Positions 34,552 through 44,046 of a DNA stretch of 64,000 bases are shown here, one piece after another (position 1 is the first letter of the stretch; each line of letters starts with the position of its first letter). A program made the translations under genes and the position numbers. The notes beneath the pieces were generated by a model, which worked only from the letters and a program-made list of their open reading frames with translations, was not told the DNA's origin and did not search any database. Source of the stretch: Bacillota bacterium (GTDB taxonomy: Bacteria; Bacillota; Clostridia; Christensenellales; Aristaeellaceae); NCBI GenBank assembly GCA_023392515.1, contig JAEVYX010000017.1:8543-72542 (forward strand), read 5' to 3'.

Positions 34552-35592
34552 ATGGCACAAATCGAATTTCGAAATGTCACCAAGAAATTCGGCGACCGGG
34601 CAATCATCGAAAACATGAACCTCACTATCAAGGATGGTTCTTTTACCGTTTTGATAGGCCCCTCTGGTTGCGGAAAAACAACGCTTTTACGCATGATAGC
34701 CGGTATTGGTCCACAAACGTCCGGGCAGGTTCTGCTGGATGGTGTGGATATTTCCCATACCCAGCCGGGTAAGCGCGGTGTTGCTATGGTTTTCCAGAAT
34801 TACGCGATATACCCTACCATGACCGTTCGTGAGAATATCGAATTCGGTCTTAAAAACAACAAGGTTCCTGAGAAGGAAAGAAAATCGCTGATTGACGAAA
34901 TCAGCCAGATTGTTGGCATTGCTGATTTGCTGGATCGTAAGCCGGGTACGTTGTCCGGCGGACAGCGTCAGCGCATCGCCTTAGCCAGAGCAATGGTAAA
35001 AAAACCCAAAGTATTCCTGATGGACGAACCGCTGTCCAACCTGGACGCAAAGCTGCGTGTTGCAATGCGCATCGAGCTGATTGAGCTGCACAAACAGTTG
35101 AAAACCACCTTCGTTTATGTAACACATGACCAGGTCGAAGCAATGTCCATGGCAGATAATATTATCCTGATGAATAAAGGTATCATTCAGCAGGAGGATG
35201 CGCCTCATGATATATATCACAACCCTCATAATATGTTTACCGCCCAATTCATCGGCTCTCCTCAAATGAACATATTGCCGGCAGAGACGGATGGGGTGTG
35301 TTTTGGCTTCCGGCCTGAGAAGGTCATTCTGTCCAATCTGGATTGCGGCGGCTTTTATTGCGGTGTGGGCCGTATCATCACCAAAGAAATGCTGGGCTCA
35401 GAAACGATTTATCAGATTCGATTCGAAGGCCGCTCCATCATGGTCAAGAGTTTGGATGAAACGTTTGAAGCAGATCGGGACATCAAGTTTTCCGTTCGTG
35501 AGGAAGACATTCTCTTTTTTGACAGGGACAAAAATCGAATTTTCCAAACAGATGGGCAGTATGCGATCCAACTGGCCAAACTGAGGAGGTAG
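34552..35592 (+). CDS. Sugar-type ABC transporter ATP-binding protein (UgpC/MsmX type)
   Basis: 346 residues. Walker A GPSGCGKTT, Q-loop QNYAIYP, signature LSGGQRQRIALARA, Walker B VFLMDEPLSNLDA, switch His in VTHDQ, then the C-terminal OB-type regulatory domain (FGFRPEKVIL). It powers the permeases at 35597 and 36519. Since the 20470-23569 importer lacks an ATPase, it may serve that too. The C-terminal part is a little short for UgpC. Confidence 0.95.
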   Translation: MAQIEFRNVTKKFGDRAIIENMNLTIKDGSFTVLIGPSGCGKTTLLRMIAGIGPQTSGQVLLDGVDISHTQPGKRGVAMVFQNYAIYPTMTVRENIEFGLKNNKVPEKERKSLIDEISQIVGIADLLDRKPGTLSGGQRQRIALARAMVKKPKVFLMDEPLSNLDAKLRVAMRIELIELHKQLKTTFVYVTHDQVEAMSMADNIILMNKGIIQQEDAPHDIYHNPHNMFTAQFIGSPQMNILPAETDGVCFGFRPEKVILSNLDCGGFYCGVGRIITKEMLGSETIYQIRFEGRSIMVKSLDETFEADRDIKFSVREEDILFFDRDKNRIFQTDGQYAIQLAKLRR

Positions 35593-35596
35593 TCTG

Positions 35597-36484
35597 ATGA
35601 ACGACCTGTCACGAAGCCAACGAATGGATAAAGTTCGGCCATACCTGTTTATATTGCCAGCCATGGTGTTCCTAGGTGTCTTTGTAATATATCCTATCAT
35701 TGACTTAATCATCCGCAGTTTTCAGACCTGGAATCTGGTTAATCCGCCAACGTGGGCGGGGCTTAAGAATTATCAAATCATTTTTCGCAAGCGTGACTTT
35801 TTGGATTCTCTGGTGAATACCGGGGTATATACGGTCTTCGGTGTAAGTATCCAGCTGGGGCTTTCTATCCTATTAGCGACGTGGCTACGCAAGTCTAAAA
35901 GGTTGAACAACTTTACGAGAACCGCCATGTTTATGCCCCACATCATTTCTCTTTTATCCGTAGCAATGGTGTGGATGTGGATCATGGATGAAAAGACAGG
36001 CTTGCTGAATCTTGTTTTGGGCTGGTTTGGCGTGCCTGGTCTACGCTGGCTGCAAAGCTCTGATACTGCCATGATGTCTATCATCCTTGTTTCCGTCTGG
36101 AAAAGCTTGGGGTATCACACCATGATCATCTATGCCGCACTCCAGGGTGTTCCTTCGGAGCTGTATGAGGCGGCTGATTTGGATAATGCCGGGCGTTTGC
36201 GCACCTTCTTTAAGATCACCCTGCCCATGATCTCTCCTCAGACATTCATGTTGCTGATCACCATGACTATTGGCTCATTTAAAGTTTTTGAAACCATCCG
36301 CATCATGACAGGCGGCGGCCCAGGCTCGGCGACAGAGGTGTTGGTCTACTACATTTATCAGCAAGCCTTCTATTACCAGAAGGTGGGCCTGGCTTCGGCA
36401 GCCGGCGTCGTGCTTCTTGCCATCGTCGGCGTTCTGACGGCAATCTATTTTCTGGCACTTTCCAAGAAGGTGCACTATCAATAA
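35597..36484 (+). CDS. ABC transporter permease (UgpA type)
   Basis: 295 residues, six transmembrane helices. EAA loop YEAADLDNAGRLRTFFKITLPM; note Asn in the place of the usual Gly after Asp. Starts four bases after the ATPase stop. Forms the channel with the 36519 permease. Confidence 0.93.
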   Translation: MNDLSRSQRMDKVRPYLFILPAMVFLGVFVIYPIIDLIIRSFQTWNLVNPPTWAGLKNYQIIFRKRDFLDSLVNTGVYTVFGVSIQLGLSILLATWLRKSKRLNNFTRTAMFMPHIISLLSVAMVWMWIMDEKTGLLNLVLGWFGVPGLRWLQSSDTAMMSIILVSVWKSLGYHTMIIYAALQGVPSELYEAADLDNAGRLRTFFKITLPMISPQTFMLLITMTIGSFKVFETIRIMTGGGPGSATEVLVYYIYQQAFYYQKVGLASAAGVVLLAIVGVLTAIYFLALSKKVHYQ

Positions 36485-36518
36485 GCACTTCGCGTGCTGG
36501 AAAAGGAGTGGCTGTCTC

Positions 36519-37346
36519 ATGAAGGAAAATATCAGCATATCCAAGGTGTTGGCTTTCTTAGCAAAATGCGTGCTGATTGTTATTTTCATTTTTCCCTTTC
36601 TTTGGATGATTGTTACCGCCTTTAAGACCTACGATGAAACCATCATTTATCCGCCCACACTCATTCCTCAAAGCCTGCAGTGGGTGAACTTTAAAACCGT
36701 ATGGGAATCCGGCCCGTATTTGATGTATCTGAAAAACAGTCTAGTTGTCACCTTGTCCATCCTGGCGATCCAGATTTTTGTCATGGTGCCCGCGTCGTTT
36801 TCGTTTGCACGGTATAAATTCAAGGGTAACGGGCTGTTGTTTGGTGTGGTTATGATCGCCTTTATGATTCCGTCCCAGATCACATTTATCTCGATTTACT
36901 TCATGTTTGCCAAACTGGGATGGCTCAAGACGCTCCTGCCTCAGATTCTTCCTTTCGGTGCCAATGCGTTTGGTATTTTCCTGCTGCGTCAGGCCTTTAA
37001 GCAGGTTCCGGAAGAGATTCTGGAATCAGCTCGCCTGGACAATGCCACAGAGATGCAATTGCTGAGCAGGGTGATGCTGCCCATGGCGAAACCAACATTG
37101 ATTTCTATCATGATGCTCGCCTTTATCAGCCATTGGAATGACTACTTCTGGCCTTTCGTTATGACCAACTCCATTGAGGTTCGGCCCTTAACCATTGGTA
37201 TTGCCGCGCTTAGGAGCATTGAAGGTGCATTTGATTGGCATATCATCATGGCTGGCAATGTGATTCTTGTTATGCCGATTGTGCTGGTGTATCTCTTCTT
37301 TAATAAAAAAATTGTCAATGCATTTGTCTATAACGGCATCAAATAG
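36519..37346 (+). CDS. ABC transporter permease (UgpE type)
   Basis: 275 residues, six transmembrane helices. EAA loop ESARLDNATEMQLLSRVMLP, again with DN for DG, matching its partner, and C-terminal KIVNAFVYNGIK. GGAGTGG ribosome site. Completes the importer. Confidence 0.93.
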   Translation: MKENISISKVLAFLAKCVLIVIFIFPFLWMIVTAFKTYDETIIYPPTLIPQSLQWVNFKTVWESGPYLMYLKNSLVVTLSILAIQIFVMVPASFSFARYKFKGNGLLFGVVMIAFMIPSQITFISIYFMFAKLGWLKTLLPQILPFGANAFGIFLLRQAFKQVPEEILESARLDNATEMQLLSRVMLPMAKPTLISIMMLAFISHWNDYFWPFVMTNSIEVRPLTIGIAALRSIEGAFDWHIIMAGNVILVMPIVLVYLFFNKKIVNAFVYNGIK

Positions 37347-37377
37347 TGACATTCACAAAGGCGGAAGAGGAAACGAT

Positions 37378-38226
37378 ATGACGCTAGTTTCAACAAAGAA
37401 AATGTTGTTGGATGCACAGAGTGGCGGCTATGCCGTTGGAGCATTCAATGCAGAGAATATGGAGATGGCTCAGGCCATCATTAGTGCTGCGCAGGCTTTG
37501 AATGCGCCGGTGATTGTACAAACAACGCCTTCCACCGTAAAGTACGGGGATTTGCGGCAATTCAGTGCCCTTATTCAAGCGATTGGCAGTGAAGTACAAA
37601 CGCCTGTTGCCATTCACCTGGATCATGGTGATTCTTATGAGCTGGCAGCCCGGGCCGTGCTGGCAGGGTACACCTCCGTAATGATTGACGGCTCAGCCAA
37701 GCCCTATGAAGAAAATGTGGCCATAACCCGAAAGGTTGTGGAAATAGCCTCGCTGGCAGGGGTTTCTGTGGAGGCGGAGCTTGGCAAGGTCGGGGGCAAG
37801 GAGGACGGTCTTTTCGTGGAAGATGAGGCTTATACCGATCCTGAGACTGCTGCTGATTTTGCAAAAAGAACAGCCGTAGATTCCCTCGCGGTGGCGATAG
37901 GAACCGCTCACGGCTTATATGCCAAGACGCCCAAACTTGATGTAATGCGTTTAAAAGAAATCCGCCGAAGAGTGGATATTCCCCTCGTTCTCCATGGTGC
38001 TTCGGGCCTTTCCGAGGACGATGTCCGCCGGTGCATTGGCGAGGGTATTTGCAAGGTGAATTTTGCTACAGAACTGCGAATCGCCTACAGCAATGCGGTT
38101 TCTCAAACATTCAGCCAAAAGCCGGATGTGTTCGACCCCAAGGTTTATGGGAAAGCAGCCAGAATTCAAGTACAGAAACTTGTAGAAAACTGGATTACAG
38201 TCCTCGGCTGTGCGGGAAGGGCATAG
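37378..38226 (+). CDS. Class II aldolase, tagatose/fructose-bisphosphate type (GatY/KbaY-like)
   Basis: Splits a ketohexose 1,6-bisphosphate to dihydroxyacetone phosphate and glyceraldehyde 3-phosphate. 282 residues from ATG 37378 (frame open from 37267, but that overlaps the permease). Zinc and phosphate sites: HLDHGDSYE, VEAELGKVGG, GTAHGLYAKTPKLD and LHGASGLSEDDV. These closely match the tagatose-bisphosphate aldolases GatY/KbaY as I recall them. The GatD-like dehydrogenase and PfkB kinase downstream support tagatose 1,6-bisphosphate as substrate. Confidence 0.9.
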   Translation: MTLVSTKKMLLDAQSGGYAVGAFNAENMEMAQAIISAAQALNAPVIVQTTPSTVKYGDLRQFSALIQAIGSEVQTPVAIHLDHGDSYELAARAVLAGYTSVMIDGSAKPYEENVAITRKVVEIASLAGVSVEAELGKVGGKEDGLFVEDEAYTDPETAADFAKRTAVDSLAVAIGTAHGLYAKTPKLDVMRLKEIRRRVDIPLVLHGASGLSEDDVRRCIGEGICKVNFATELRIAYSNAVSQTFSQKPDVFDPKVYGKAARIQVQKLVENWITVLGCAGRA

Positions 38227-38258
38227 CCCTACCGCATTGCTGGGAGGTTGATGTCCAT

Positions 38259-39758
38259 ATGAAAGAGTATTTGCTCGGAATTGATATTGGCTCCTCTGCA
38301 GTGAAACTGGCCCTGGCACGTACCGATGGGGAAACTGTGGCGAGCGCTTCGGGAAATTATCCCACCTATTATCCCCAAAGGGGATGGGCGGAGCAAAACC
38401 CCAATGACTGGTGGCAGGCAATTTGCCAGCAAATACGCTCACTTATTAAAAATGCGGGAATAGCGGCCAGGGATATCGGAGCCATTGGCGTGGACGGATA
38501 CAGTTGGGCAGCGGTGGCCTTGGGAAAAAAAGGCCAGGTGCTATGCAATACGCCTCTTTGGTATGATATACGGGCTGCAGAAGAGTGCACGTTTATAAGG
38601 GAGCAGCTGGGAGAAGAGCAGGTTTTTGATTTGTGCGGAAACCCTGTTCATCCCAACTATACCCTGCCCAAAGTATTGTGGTATAAAAATCATTTGGCAA
38701 AGGTAGTTCCAGGCATCCACACGATTCTGCAAACCAACGGTTTTATTGTCTACCGCTTGACGGGGGAGCTGACCCAGGACGTGTCCCAGGCATATGGGTA
38801 TCACTGTTTTGATATCCGGCGGGGAACGTGGAACTTAGGCATGCTGGAAAAGCTGGGCATTGATCCCCAATGGCTCCCCGAGATTTCTTCCTGCAGCCAA
38901 GTGGTGGGAACGGTTACGGCTGCGGCTGCCCGGGAGACGGGGCTGCATCCTGGAACGCTTGTTGTGGCTGGGGGGCTGGATGCTGCCTGCGGCACATTAG
39001 GTGCGGGCGTTCTCCACCGGGGTCAGACCCAAGAGCAAGGCGGGCAAGCTGGCGGTGTGAGCATTTGCACAGATGATTGCATACCGGTTAAAAACATGAT
39101 TCTCAGCAACCATGTAGTGCCCGGCCGATGGCTTGTGCAGGGAGGCACGGTGGGCGGCGGCGGGATTATGCGCTGGCTTGCCGGTATCCTGAAGGCACAG
39201 GAAAGTGCGGACAGCGCTGAATACTTCGCACAGATGGATCAATGGGCCGGGCAGGTGCCCGCAGGTGCCGAAGGGCTTTTATTTTTGCCCTATATGGCCG
39301 GCGAACGGTCACCCATCTGGGATGAAAATGCCAAGGGTGTTTTCTTTGGGCTGGATTATGCTAAAAATCGCGGACATATCATCCGTGCCGCAATGGAAGG
39401 GGCTGCTTTTGCGCTTAAGCACAATTTAGAAGCAGCAGGGTCGGCAGCCGACAACGTTCAGGAAATGAGGTCAGTTGGCGGTGCGTCCAAAAGCAGCATA
39501 TGGATGCAGATAAAAGCCGATATCACCGGCATACCCATCCGCCCGGCAGGGGGCGATTTGGCTACCGCCCGAGGGGCGCTAATCCTGGCAGGCGTTGGAA
39601 CCGGGATGCTTCCCGGCTTTGAAAAGGCATGTGAGCAGTTTGTGCAGTTGGGGCCTGTATATGTCCCGGATGGAGCACAAAAGGCACGCTATGATGTGAA
39701 CTATGATCGGTATTTACGGCTTTATACACAGCTGAAAGAATTAATGAAAGGGTGTTGA
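38259..39758 (+). CDS. FGGY-family carbohydrate kinase (xylulokinase-like)
   Basis: 499 residues from ATG 38259, with GGGAGG upstream; the frame is open from 38031 but overlaps the aldolase. N-terminal ATPase core LLGIDIGSSAVKLALA, then GGLDAACGTLGAG, MAGERSPIWDENAKGVFFG and SVGGASKSSIWMQIKADI. FGGY kinases phosphorylate pentuloses, glycerol, erythritol and other polyols. Next to a hexitol-phosphate dehydrogenase, and with an ABC rather than PTS importer, it may phosphorylate a free polyol or ketose. Specificity open. Confidence 0.9.
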   Translation: MKEYLLGIDIGSSAVKLALARTDGETVASASGNYPTYYPQRGWAEQNPNDWWQAICQQIRSLIKNAGIAARDIGAIGVDGYSWAAVALGKKGQVLCNTPLWYDIRAAEECTFIREQLGEEQVFDLCGNPVHPNYTLPKVLWYKNHLAKVVPGIHTILQTNGFIVYRLTGELTQDVSQAYGYHCFDIRRGTWNLGMLEKLGIDPQWLPEISSCSQVVGTVTAAAARETGLHPGTLVVAGGLDAACGTLGAGVLHRGQTQEQGGQAGGVSICTDDCIPVKNMILSNHVVPGRWLVQGGTVGGGGIMRWLAGILKAQESADSAEYFAQMDQWAGQVPAGAEGLLFLPYMAGERSPIWDENAKGVFFGLDYAKNRGHIIRAAMEGAAFALKHNLEAAGSAADNVQEMRSVGGASKSSIWMQIKADITGIPIRPAGGDLATARGALILAGVGTGMLPGFEKACEQFVQLGPVYVPDGAQKARYDVNYDRYLRLYTQLKELMKGC

Positions 39759-39760
39759 GA

Positions 39761-40825
39761 TTGGCACTTCAACAGACCATGAAGGCGGCTGTTTTGCATG
39801 GACAAGGGGATATACGTTACGAAGACTACCCTATGCCCCAGTTGAAAGCAGGTCATATATTGATAAAAGTGCGGGCGGCGGGCATCTGTGGATCTGATAT
39901 TCCACGGGTGCTTGGTACGGCCGCTCATTTTTTTCCCATTGTACTTGGTCATGAATTCTCCGGAGAAGTGATGGAAGCAGGAGAAGGTGTTACCCAGTTT
40001 CAGGTGGGCGATCGGGTGGTAGCGGCACCTCTCGTTCCCTGTGGTGTTTGCAATGATTGCCAGGAGGGCTCCTATGCCCTTTGCAAACATTATACCTTTA
40101 TTGGCTCCCGGCAGCAGGGCGGATTTGCGGAATATGTGGTAATACCGGCGGCAAATGCAGTCAAGTTTTCTTCCGACTATTCATTTTCACAGGCTGCCTT
40201 GTTTGAGCCGGCAGGCGTCGCGCTGCATGGCTTAATTCAAAACAGTTATCTGGGCGGCGGTACTGTGGCCATTCTGGGTGCAGGTACCATTGGCGTATTT
40301 ACTGGACAGTGGGCGCAAATTTTCGGCGCTGAAAAAGTGGTCTTCTTCGATGTGGATGAGGAGCGGCTGAAAATTGCCACTGAAATCACGGGAGGTAAAG
40401 GGATTAACCTAAGCCTTTCCAATGGACGTGAGGAGGCTATGAAAGTTACCAACGGAAAGGGCTTTTCATACGTATTTGGCACTTCCGGCGCTTCGGAAAC
40501 CATCAACATGGCCTTTTCTATTGCGGCTAACAAGGCCAAAATCTGTTTTATTGGAACGCCAACCGGCCCCGTTTCCTTTACGGCGGAAGAATGGGAACTG
40601 ATGAACCGGCATGAATTTACCGTAACAGGCTCTTGGATGAGCTATTCCGCACCTTTTCCCGGCAGGGAATGGACCCTTACCGCTGAAATGATGGGCCAGG
40701 GAAGATTGAAATTCGATGAGCGGTTTATTTACAAAAAGTTTTCTCTGGCGCAATGTGCTGAGGCGTTTGCATCCTTTCAGCATCCCGGGCAGGTAAAGGG
40801 AAAAATTCTTCTGGTCAATGAATAA
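39761..40825 (+). CDS. GatD-like hexitol-phosphate dehydrogenase
   Basis: 354 residues. Medium-chain zinc dehydrogenase closest in my memory to galactitol-1-phosphate 5-dehydrogenase: ICGSDIPRVLG, FFPIVLGHEFSGEV, APLVPCGVCNDCQEGSYALC (four-Cys zinc site) and FIGSRQQGGFAEYVV. I place the start at TTG 39761, eight bases after AAAGGG and two bases past the kinase stop; ATG 39779 is the alternative. The product would be tagatose 6-phosphate, substrate of the next gene. Confidence 0.85.
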   Translation: MALQQTMKAAVLHGQGDIRYEDYPMPQLKAGHILIKVRAAGICGSDIPRVLGTAAHFFPIVLGHEFSGEVMEAGEGVTQFQVGDRVVAAPLVPCGVCNDCQEGSYALCKHYTFIGSRQQGGFAEYVVIPAANAVKFSSDYSFSQAALFEPAGVALHGLIQNSYLGGGTVAILGAGTIGVFTGQWAQIFGAEKVVFFDVDEERLKIATEITGGKGINLSLSNGREEAMKVTNGKGFSYVFGTSGASETINMAFSIAANKAKICFIGTPTGPVSFTAEEWELMNRHEFTVTGSWMSYSAPFPGREWTLTAEMMGQGRLKFDERFIYKKFSLAQCAEAFASFQHPGQVKGKILLVNE

Positions 40826-40858
40826 GTCTACGATTGAAAATGTTAGTATGAGGATCTT

Positions 40859-41791
40859 ATGATAGCGACAATTACGCTGAATGCATCCATCGACAGGCGT
40901 TATGTGGTGGAAAGCACTCAATGGGGCGTTGTTCACCGTGTTAAGAGCTGTACCAGCACGGCAGGCGGCAAAGGGCTCAATGTTGCAAGAATCATCCATG
41001 CCTTGGATGAAAAAGTGATAGCAGGTGGATTTGCGGGTGGTTTCTCAGGGGCCTTTCTGCTTAAAATGCTTGCCCAGGAAGGGGTTCCTGAGGCCTTTGT
41101 GAAAGTACAGGGCGAAACGCGCTCCTGCATTAATGTACACGATCTTACGACAGGCGTCCAAACGGAATTCCTGGAGCCGGGAACAGCTGTTTTGCCTGGG
41201 GAATATAATGAATTTTTGGCTGTATACCGGGAGCTTTTAAAGGAATGCCGGGTGGTCAGCCTGTCAGGCAGCCTGCCCGGAGGGCTGGATGTTGCAGCGT
41301 ACGGTAATCTAATTCGCATTGCAAAAGAGAGCGGTGCCAAGGTGCTTTTGGACACAAGCGGCCCGGCTCTCATGGCGGCTTTGCCTTTTGGGCCTTCAGT
41401 CATCAAGCCGAATGAAGAGGAAATCAGGCAGCTTGCCGGTGAGAACACACAATCTTTGCAGGCACTGGCTTATGAGGCGCAAAAATTGCACCGGCAGGGT
41501 ATTGAGCGGGTGGTTGTCTCCCTGGGCGCAAGGGGTGCGCTTCTGGCCTGTGAGCAAGGTGTGTACCATGGAAAGCCACCACAAATTCAACCTTTGAATA
41601 CCGTTGGATGCGGTGATGCCATGACAGCCTCCTTTGCGGTGAGCTTTTCCCGGGGGGACGATTCCCGGGAGGCGTTGCGCCAGGCAATTGCCGTTTCAGC
41701 GGCCAGCGCCCTTTCGCTAGATACAGGCGGGCTTGACAAAAACGAGTATGAAAAGATATTGCCGTTGGTCCGGCTAGAAAAGTTGCTGTGA
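40859..41791 (+). CDS. PfkB-family kinase (tagatose-6-phosphate kinase / LacC-like)
   Basis: 310 residues. Signature 1 STAGGKGLNVARI and signature 2 NTVGCGDAMTASFA, where the usual GAGD is GCGD; the catalytic Asp is kept. Starts after GAGGATC. A paralogue of the 29339 kinase. Between GatD-like and aldolase functions it would phosphorylate tagatose 6-phosphate (or fructose 6-phosphate / 1-phosphate). Confidence 0.88.
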   Translation: MIATITLNASIDRRYVVESTQWGVVHRVKSCTSTAGGKGLNVARIIHALDEKVIAGGFAGGFSGAFLLKMLAQEGVPEAFVKVQGETRSCINVHDLTTGVQTEFLEPGTAVLPGEYNEFLAVYRELLKECRVVSLSGSLPGGLDVAAYGNLIRIAKESGAKVLLDTSGPALMAALPFGPSVIKPNEEEIRQLAGENTQSLQALAYEAQKLHRQGIERVVVSLGARGALLACEQGVYHGKPPQIQPLNTVGCGDAMTASFAVSFSRGDDSREALRQAIAVSAASALSLDTGGLDKNEYEKILPLVRLEKLL

Positions 41792-41807
41792 CCGAGCCTG
41801 AAAATGA

Positions 41808-41816
41808 TGCTATAAT
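41808..41816 (+). promoter_or_regulatory. Extended -10 promoter inside the operon
   Basis: TGCTATAAT matches the extended -10 form, 18 bases before the ATG at 41834. The second half of the cluster can thus be transcribed separately. Confidence 0.55.
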
Positions 41817-41833
41817 AGTAAGAGGGATTGAAA

Positions 41834-43129
41834 ATGAGTCAGCATTTGATTGTTATCTCGGAGGATGCCTTGGTTTACGAGGACCTGGAAACGCTGAAGA
41901 CGCTGCCTAACTTCTCAAAAGTATGGGAAAAGACGGCTCGGGTAAACAGGACGCGTTCCGTATATCCCAGTCTGACGTATCCATGTCATACAAGCATGCG
42001 GACTGGAATGTATCCCAATCGCCATGGGATTATCAATAATGAAAAAAGCACGCTTTGTGAGAAAAGCTCCCCATGGGTACTGTTTAATGATGCGGTAAAG
42101 GTGCCTGATGTGTTTGATGCGGCAAAGAAAAAGGGGCTTACCACAGCCGCTGTATTCTGGCCGGTGACAGGAAACCATGCCTCCATTGACTACCTGGTAA
42201 ACGAATATTGGCCCCAAAGCCCTGAGGAGACTACACGGGACTGTTTTGCAAACTCCGGAAGTTCCCCTGAAGTGATGGAAAAAGTTGTGGATAAGAACTT
42301 GCATATGCTGATCAACAGGGTACATCCCTATTGCGATGCATTTATTCATGCTTGTGCCTGCTCCATTATCAGGGAATTCAAACCGAACCTGCTGATGATC
42401 CATCCTGCCAATGTGGATGATTATCGCCACAAATCCGGGCTTTTCTCCACATTGGTAACCCATGGACTCCACGAGATTGATCTGTGGCTGGGGGACATTA
42501 TCAAAGCTGCGCAGGATGCGGGCATCTATGAGGATACGGACTTTGTTATTACCAGCGACCATGGACAGCTGAATATCATTAGAACCATTTCCCCCAATGT
42601 GGTTTTTGCCGATCATGGGCTGATCCAGGTTGATTCAAATGGAGACATTGCGGATTTTACCGCCTTTTGCAAATCCACCGCACTTTCAGCCCAGGTATAT
42701 TTAAAAAACCCCAACGATAAAGCTGCTTATGACAAGACGTTGCAATTGCTTACCCATATGTGCGAAGAGGGAATTTACGGCATAAACCGCGTCTATACTG
42801 CCGAAGAGGCCGAACAAGAGGAGCATTTGGCCGGAGATTTTTCCTTTGTCATTGAAAGCGATGGCTATTCGTCTTTTACAAACAATTGGGTACGCCCGAT
42901 TGTGCGCAATAAAGATATCACGGATTACCGCTTTGGACATGCCACCCATGGCCATCATCCGGATAAAGGACCCCAGCCCACTATGGTGGCCTTTGGCCCC
43001 CGGTTCCGTGCCGGTGCTGTGGTGGAAAGAAGACCACTAGTAGACGAAGCAGCCACCTTCGCCCGTGTGCTGGGTTTGGAAATGGGCGATATTGACGGTA
43101 AAGCCATTGAAGAAATCCTGAATGTGTAA
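41834..43129 (+). CDS. Alkaline phosphatase superfamily phosphodiesterase (NPP-like), cytoplasmic
   Basis: 431 residues, no signal peptide. Nucleotide pyrophosphatase/phosphodiesterase-type core: nucleophile T48 in YPSLTYPCHTSMRTGMYP, metal sites in SDHGQ and HATHGHHPD, and D11 near the N-terminus. NPP-type enzymes cleave phosphodiesters. Being intracellular and behind an UgpB-like importer, it could split an imported glycerophospho- or polyol-phosphodiester. Phosphonoacetate-hydrolase or mutase activities of the superfamily are alternatives. Confidence 0.82.
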   Translation: MSQHLIVISEDALVYEDLETLKTLPNFSKVWEKTARVNRTRSVYPSLTYPCHTSMRTGMYPNRHGIINNEKSTLCEKSSPWVLFNDAVKVPDVFDAAKKKGLTTAAVFWPVTGNHASIDYLVNEYWPQSPEETTRDCFANSGSSPEVMEKVVDKNLHMLINRVHPYCDAFIHACACSIIREFKPNLLMIHPANVDDYRHKSGLFSTLVTHGLHEIDLWLGDIIKAAQDAGIYEDTDFVITSDHGQLNIIRTISPNVVFADHGLIQVDSNGDIADFTAFCKSTALSAQVYLKNPNDKAAYDKTLQLLTHMCEEGIYGINRVYTAEEAEQEEHLAGDFSFVIESDGYSSFTNNWVRPIVRNKDITDYRFGHATHGHHPDKGPQPTMVAFGPRFRAGAVVERRPLVDEAATFARVLGLEMGDIDGKAIEEILNV

Positions 43130-43173
43130 CGGTTAAGCAAAGCTTTTGTGCGATTTCAAAGGAGTGAGAACCC

Positions 43174-43992
43174 ATGCTGTATCAGGAAATGCAGCTTCAT
43201 GTGCCAGGACAGCAGGAGACAGCCGCATTAATTTCCTACATCCCTTCCAACAGCCCGGAAATTGAGCAGGATCGCCGCCGTCCGGCAGTGATTGTATGTC
43301 CAGGGGGTGGATATCACTTTTTGTCTGACCGGGAGGCAGAGCCCATCGCCATCCGGTTGAATGCCTTGGGGCTGAACGTCTTCATTTTGCGCTATAGTGT
43401 GTCACCCGCCCGCTACCCCGTGCCTCAAAGGCAGCTGGCCATGGCGGTGCATTTGGTGCGCAGCCAAGCGGCGGAATTTGCGACTGATCCCAATAAAATC
43501 TTTGTAGCCGGCTTTTCTGCCGGCGGGCATTTGGCTGCCAGCCTGGGTATACTTTGGAAGGATGCTGCATGCTTTGCGGAATTGGGTCTTTCCCCGGAAG
43601 CAATTCGTCCCAACGGAATGATTTTGAGCTATCCTGTCATCACTTCGGGAGAATTCGCCCATCGCAACTCTTTCCTTTGTCTGCTGGGAGAAAAGCATGA
43701 TGCCTTAAAGGATCAGGTCTCCCTGGAAAAGCGGGTAACGGATGATGCCGTACCTGCGTTTATATGGCATACCTACGAGGATGAGCTGGTACCGGTAGAA
43801 AACAGCTTGCTGCTGGCTATGGCACTGCGGGCCCACCTTGTTCCTATGGAACTGCACATTTATCCCTTTGGGCGGCACGGCCTTTCCCTCTCCAATAATC
43901 AGGTATACGGGCCTGATGCAAAAACCGCCATACGGCCCGAGTGCAAAGACTGGATTGATATGGCGGCTCGGTGGATATTTTCCTTTGAGTAA
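43174..43992 (+). CDS. Alpha/beta hydrolase (acetyl-esterase-like)
   Basis: 272 residues, no signal peptide. Oxyanion segment CPGGGYHFLS, nucleophile Ser in GFSAGGHLA, acid in TYEDELVP, His in GRHGLSLS. It belongs with the lipase/esterase group that removes acetyl or other acyl groups from sugars (BD-FAE-like). It would deacylate imported substrate in this operon. Confidence 0.88.
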   Translation: MLYQEMQLHVPGQQETAALISYIPSNSPEIEQDRRRPAVIVCPGGGYHFLSDREAEPIAIRLNALGLNVFILRYSVSPARYPVPQRQLAMAVHLVRSQAAEFATDPNKIFVAGFSAGGHLAASLGILWKDAACFAELGLSPEAIRPNGMILSYPVITSGEFAHRNSFLCLLGEKHDALKDQVSLEKRVTDDAVPAFIWHTYEDELVPVENSLLLAMALRAHLVPMELHIYPFGRHGLSLSNNQVYGPDAKTAIRPECKDWIDMAARWIFSFE

Positions 43993-44046
43993 ATGTTTCA
44001 CGTATAAAATAGGATAATATAAAAAGCAGCTATTAAGGAGCTATGT

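Noticed and set aside
38031..38258. Extended start of the FGGY kinase
   Set aside because: Would overlap the aldolase gene by nearly 200 bases; ATG 38259 with GGGAGG fits the conserved N-terminus.
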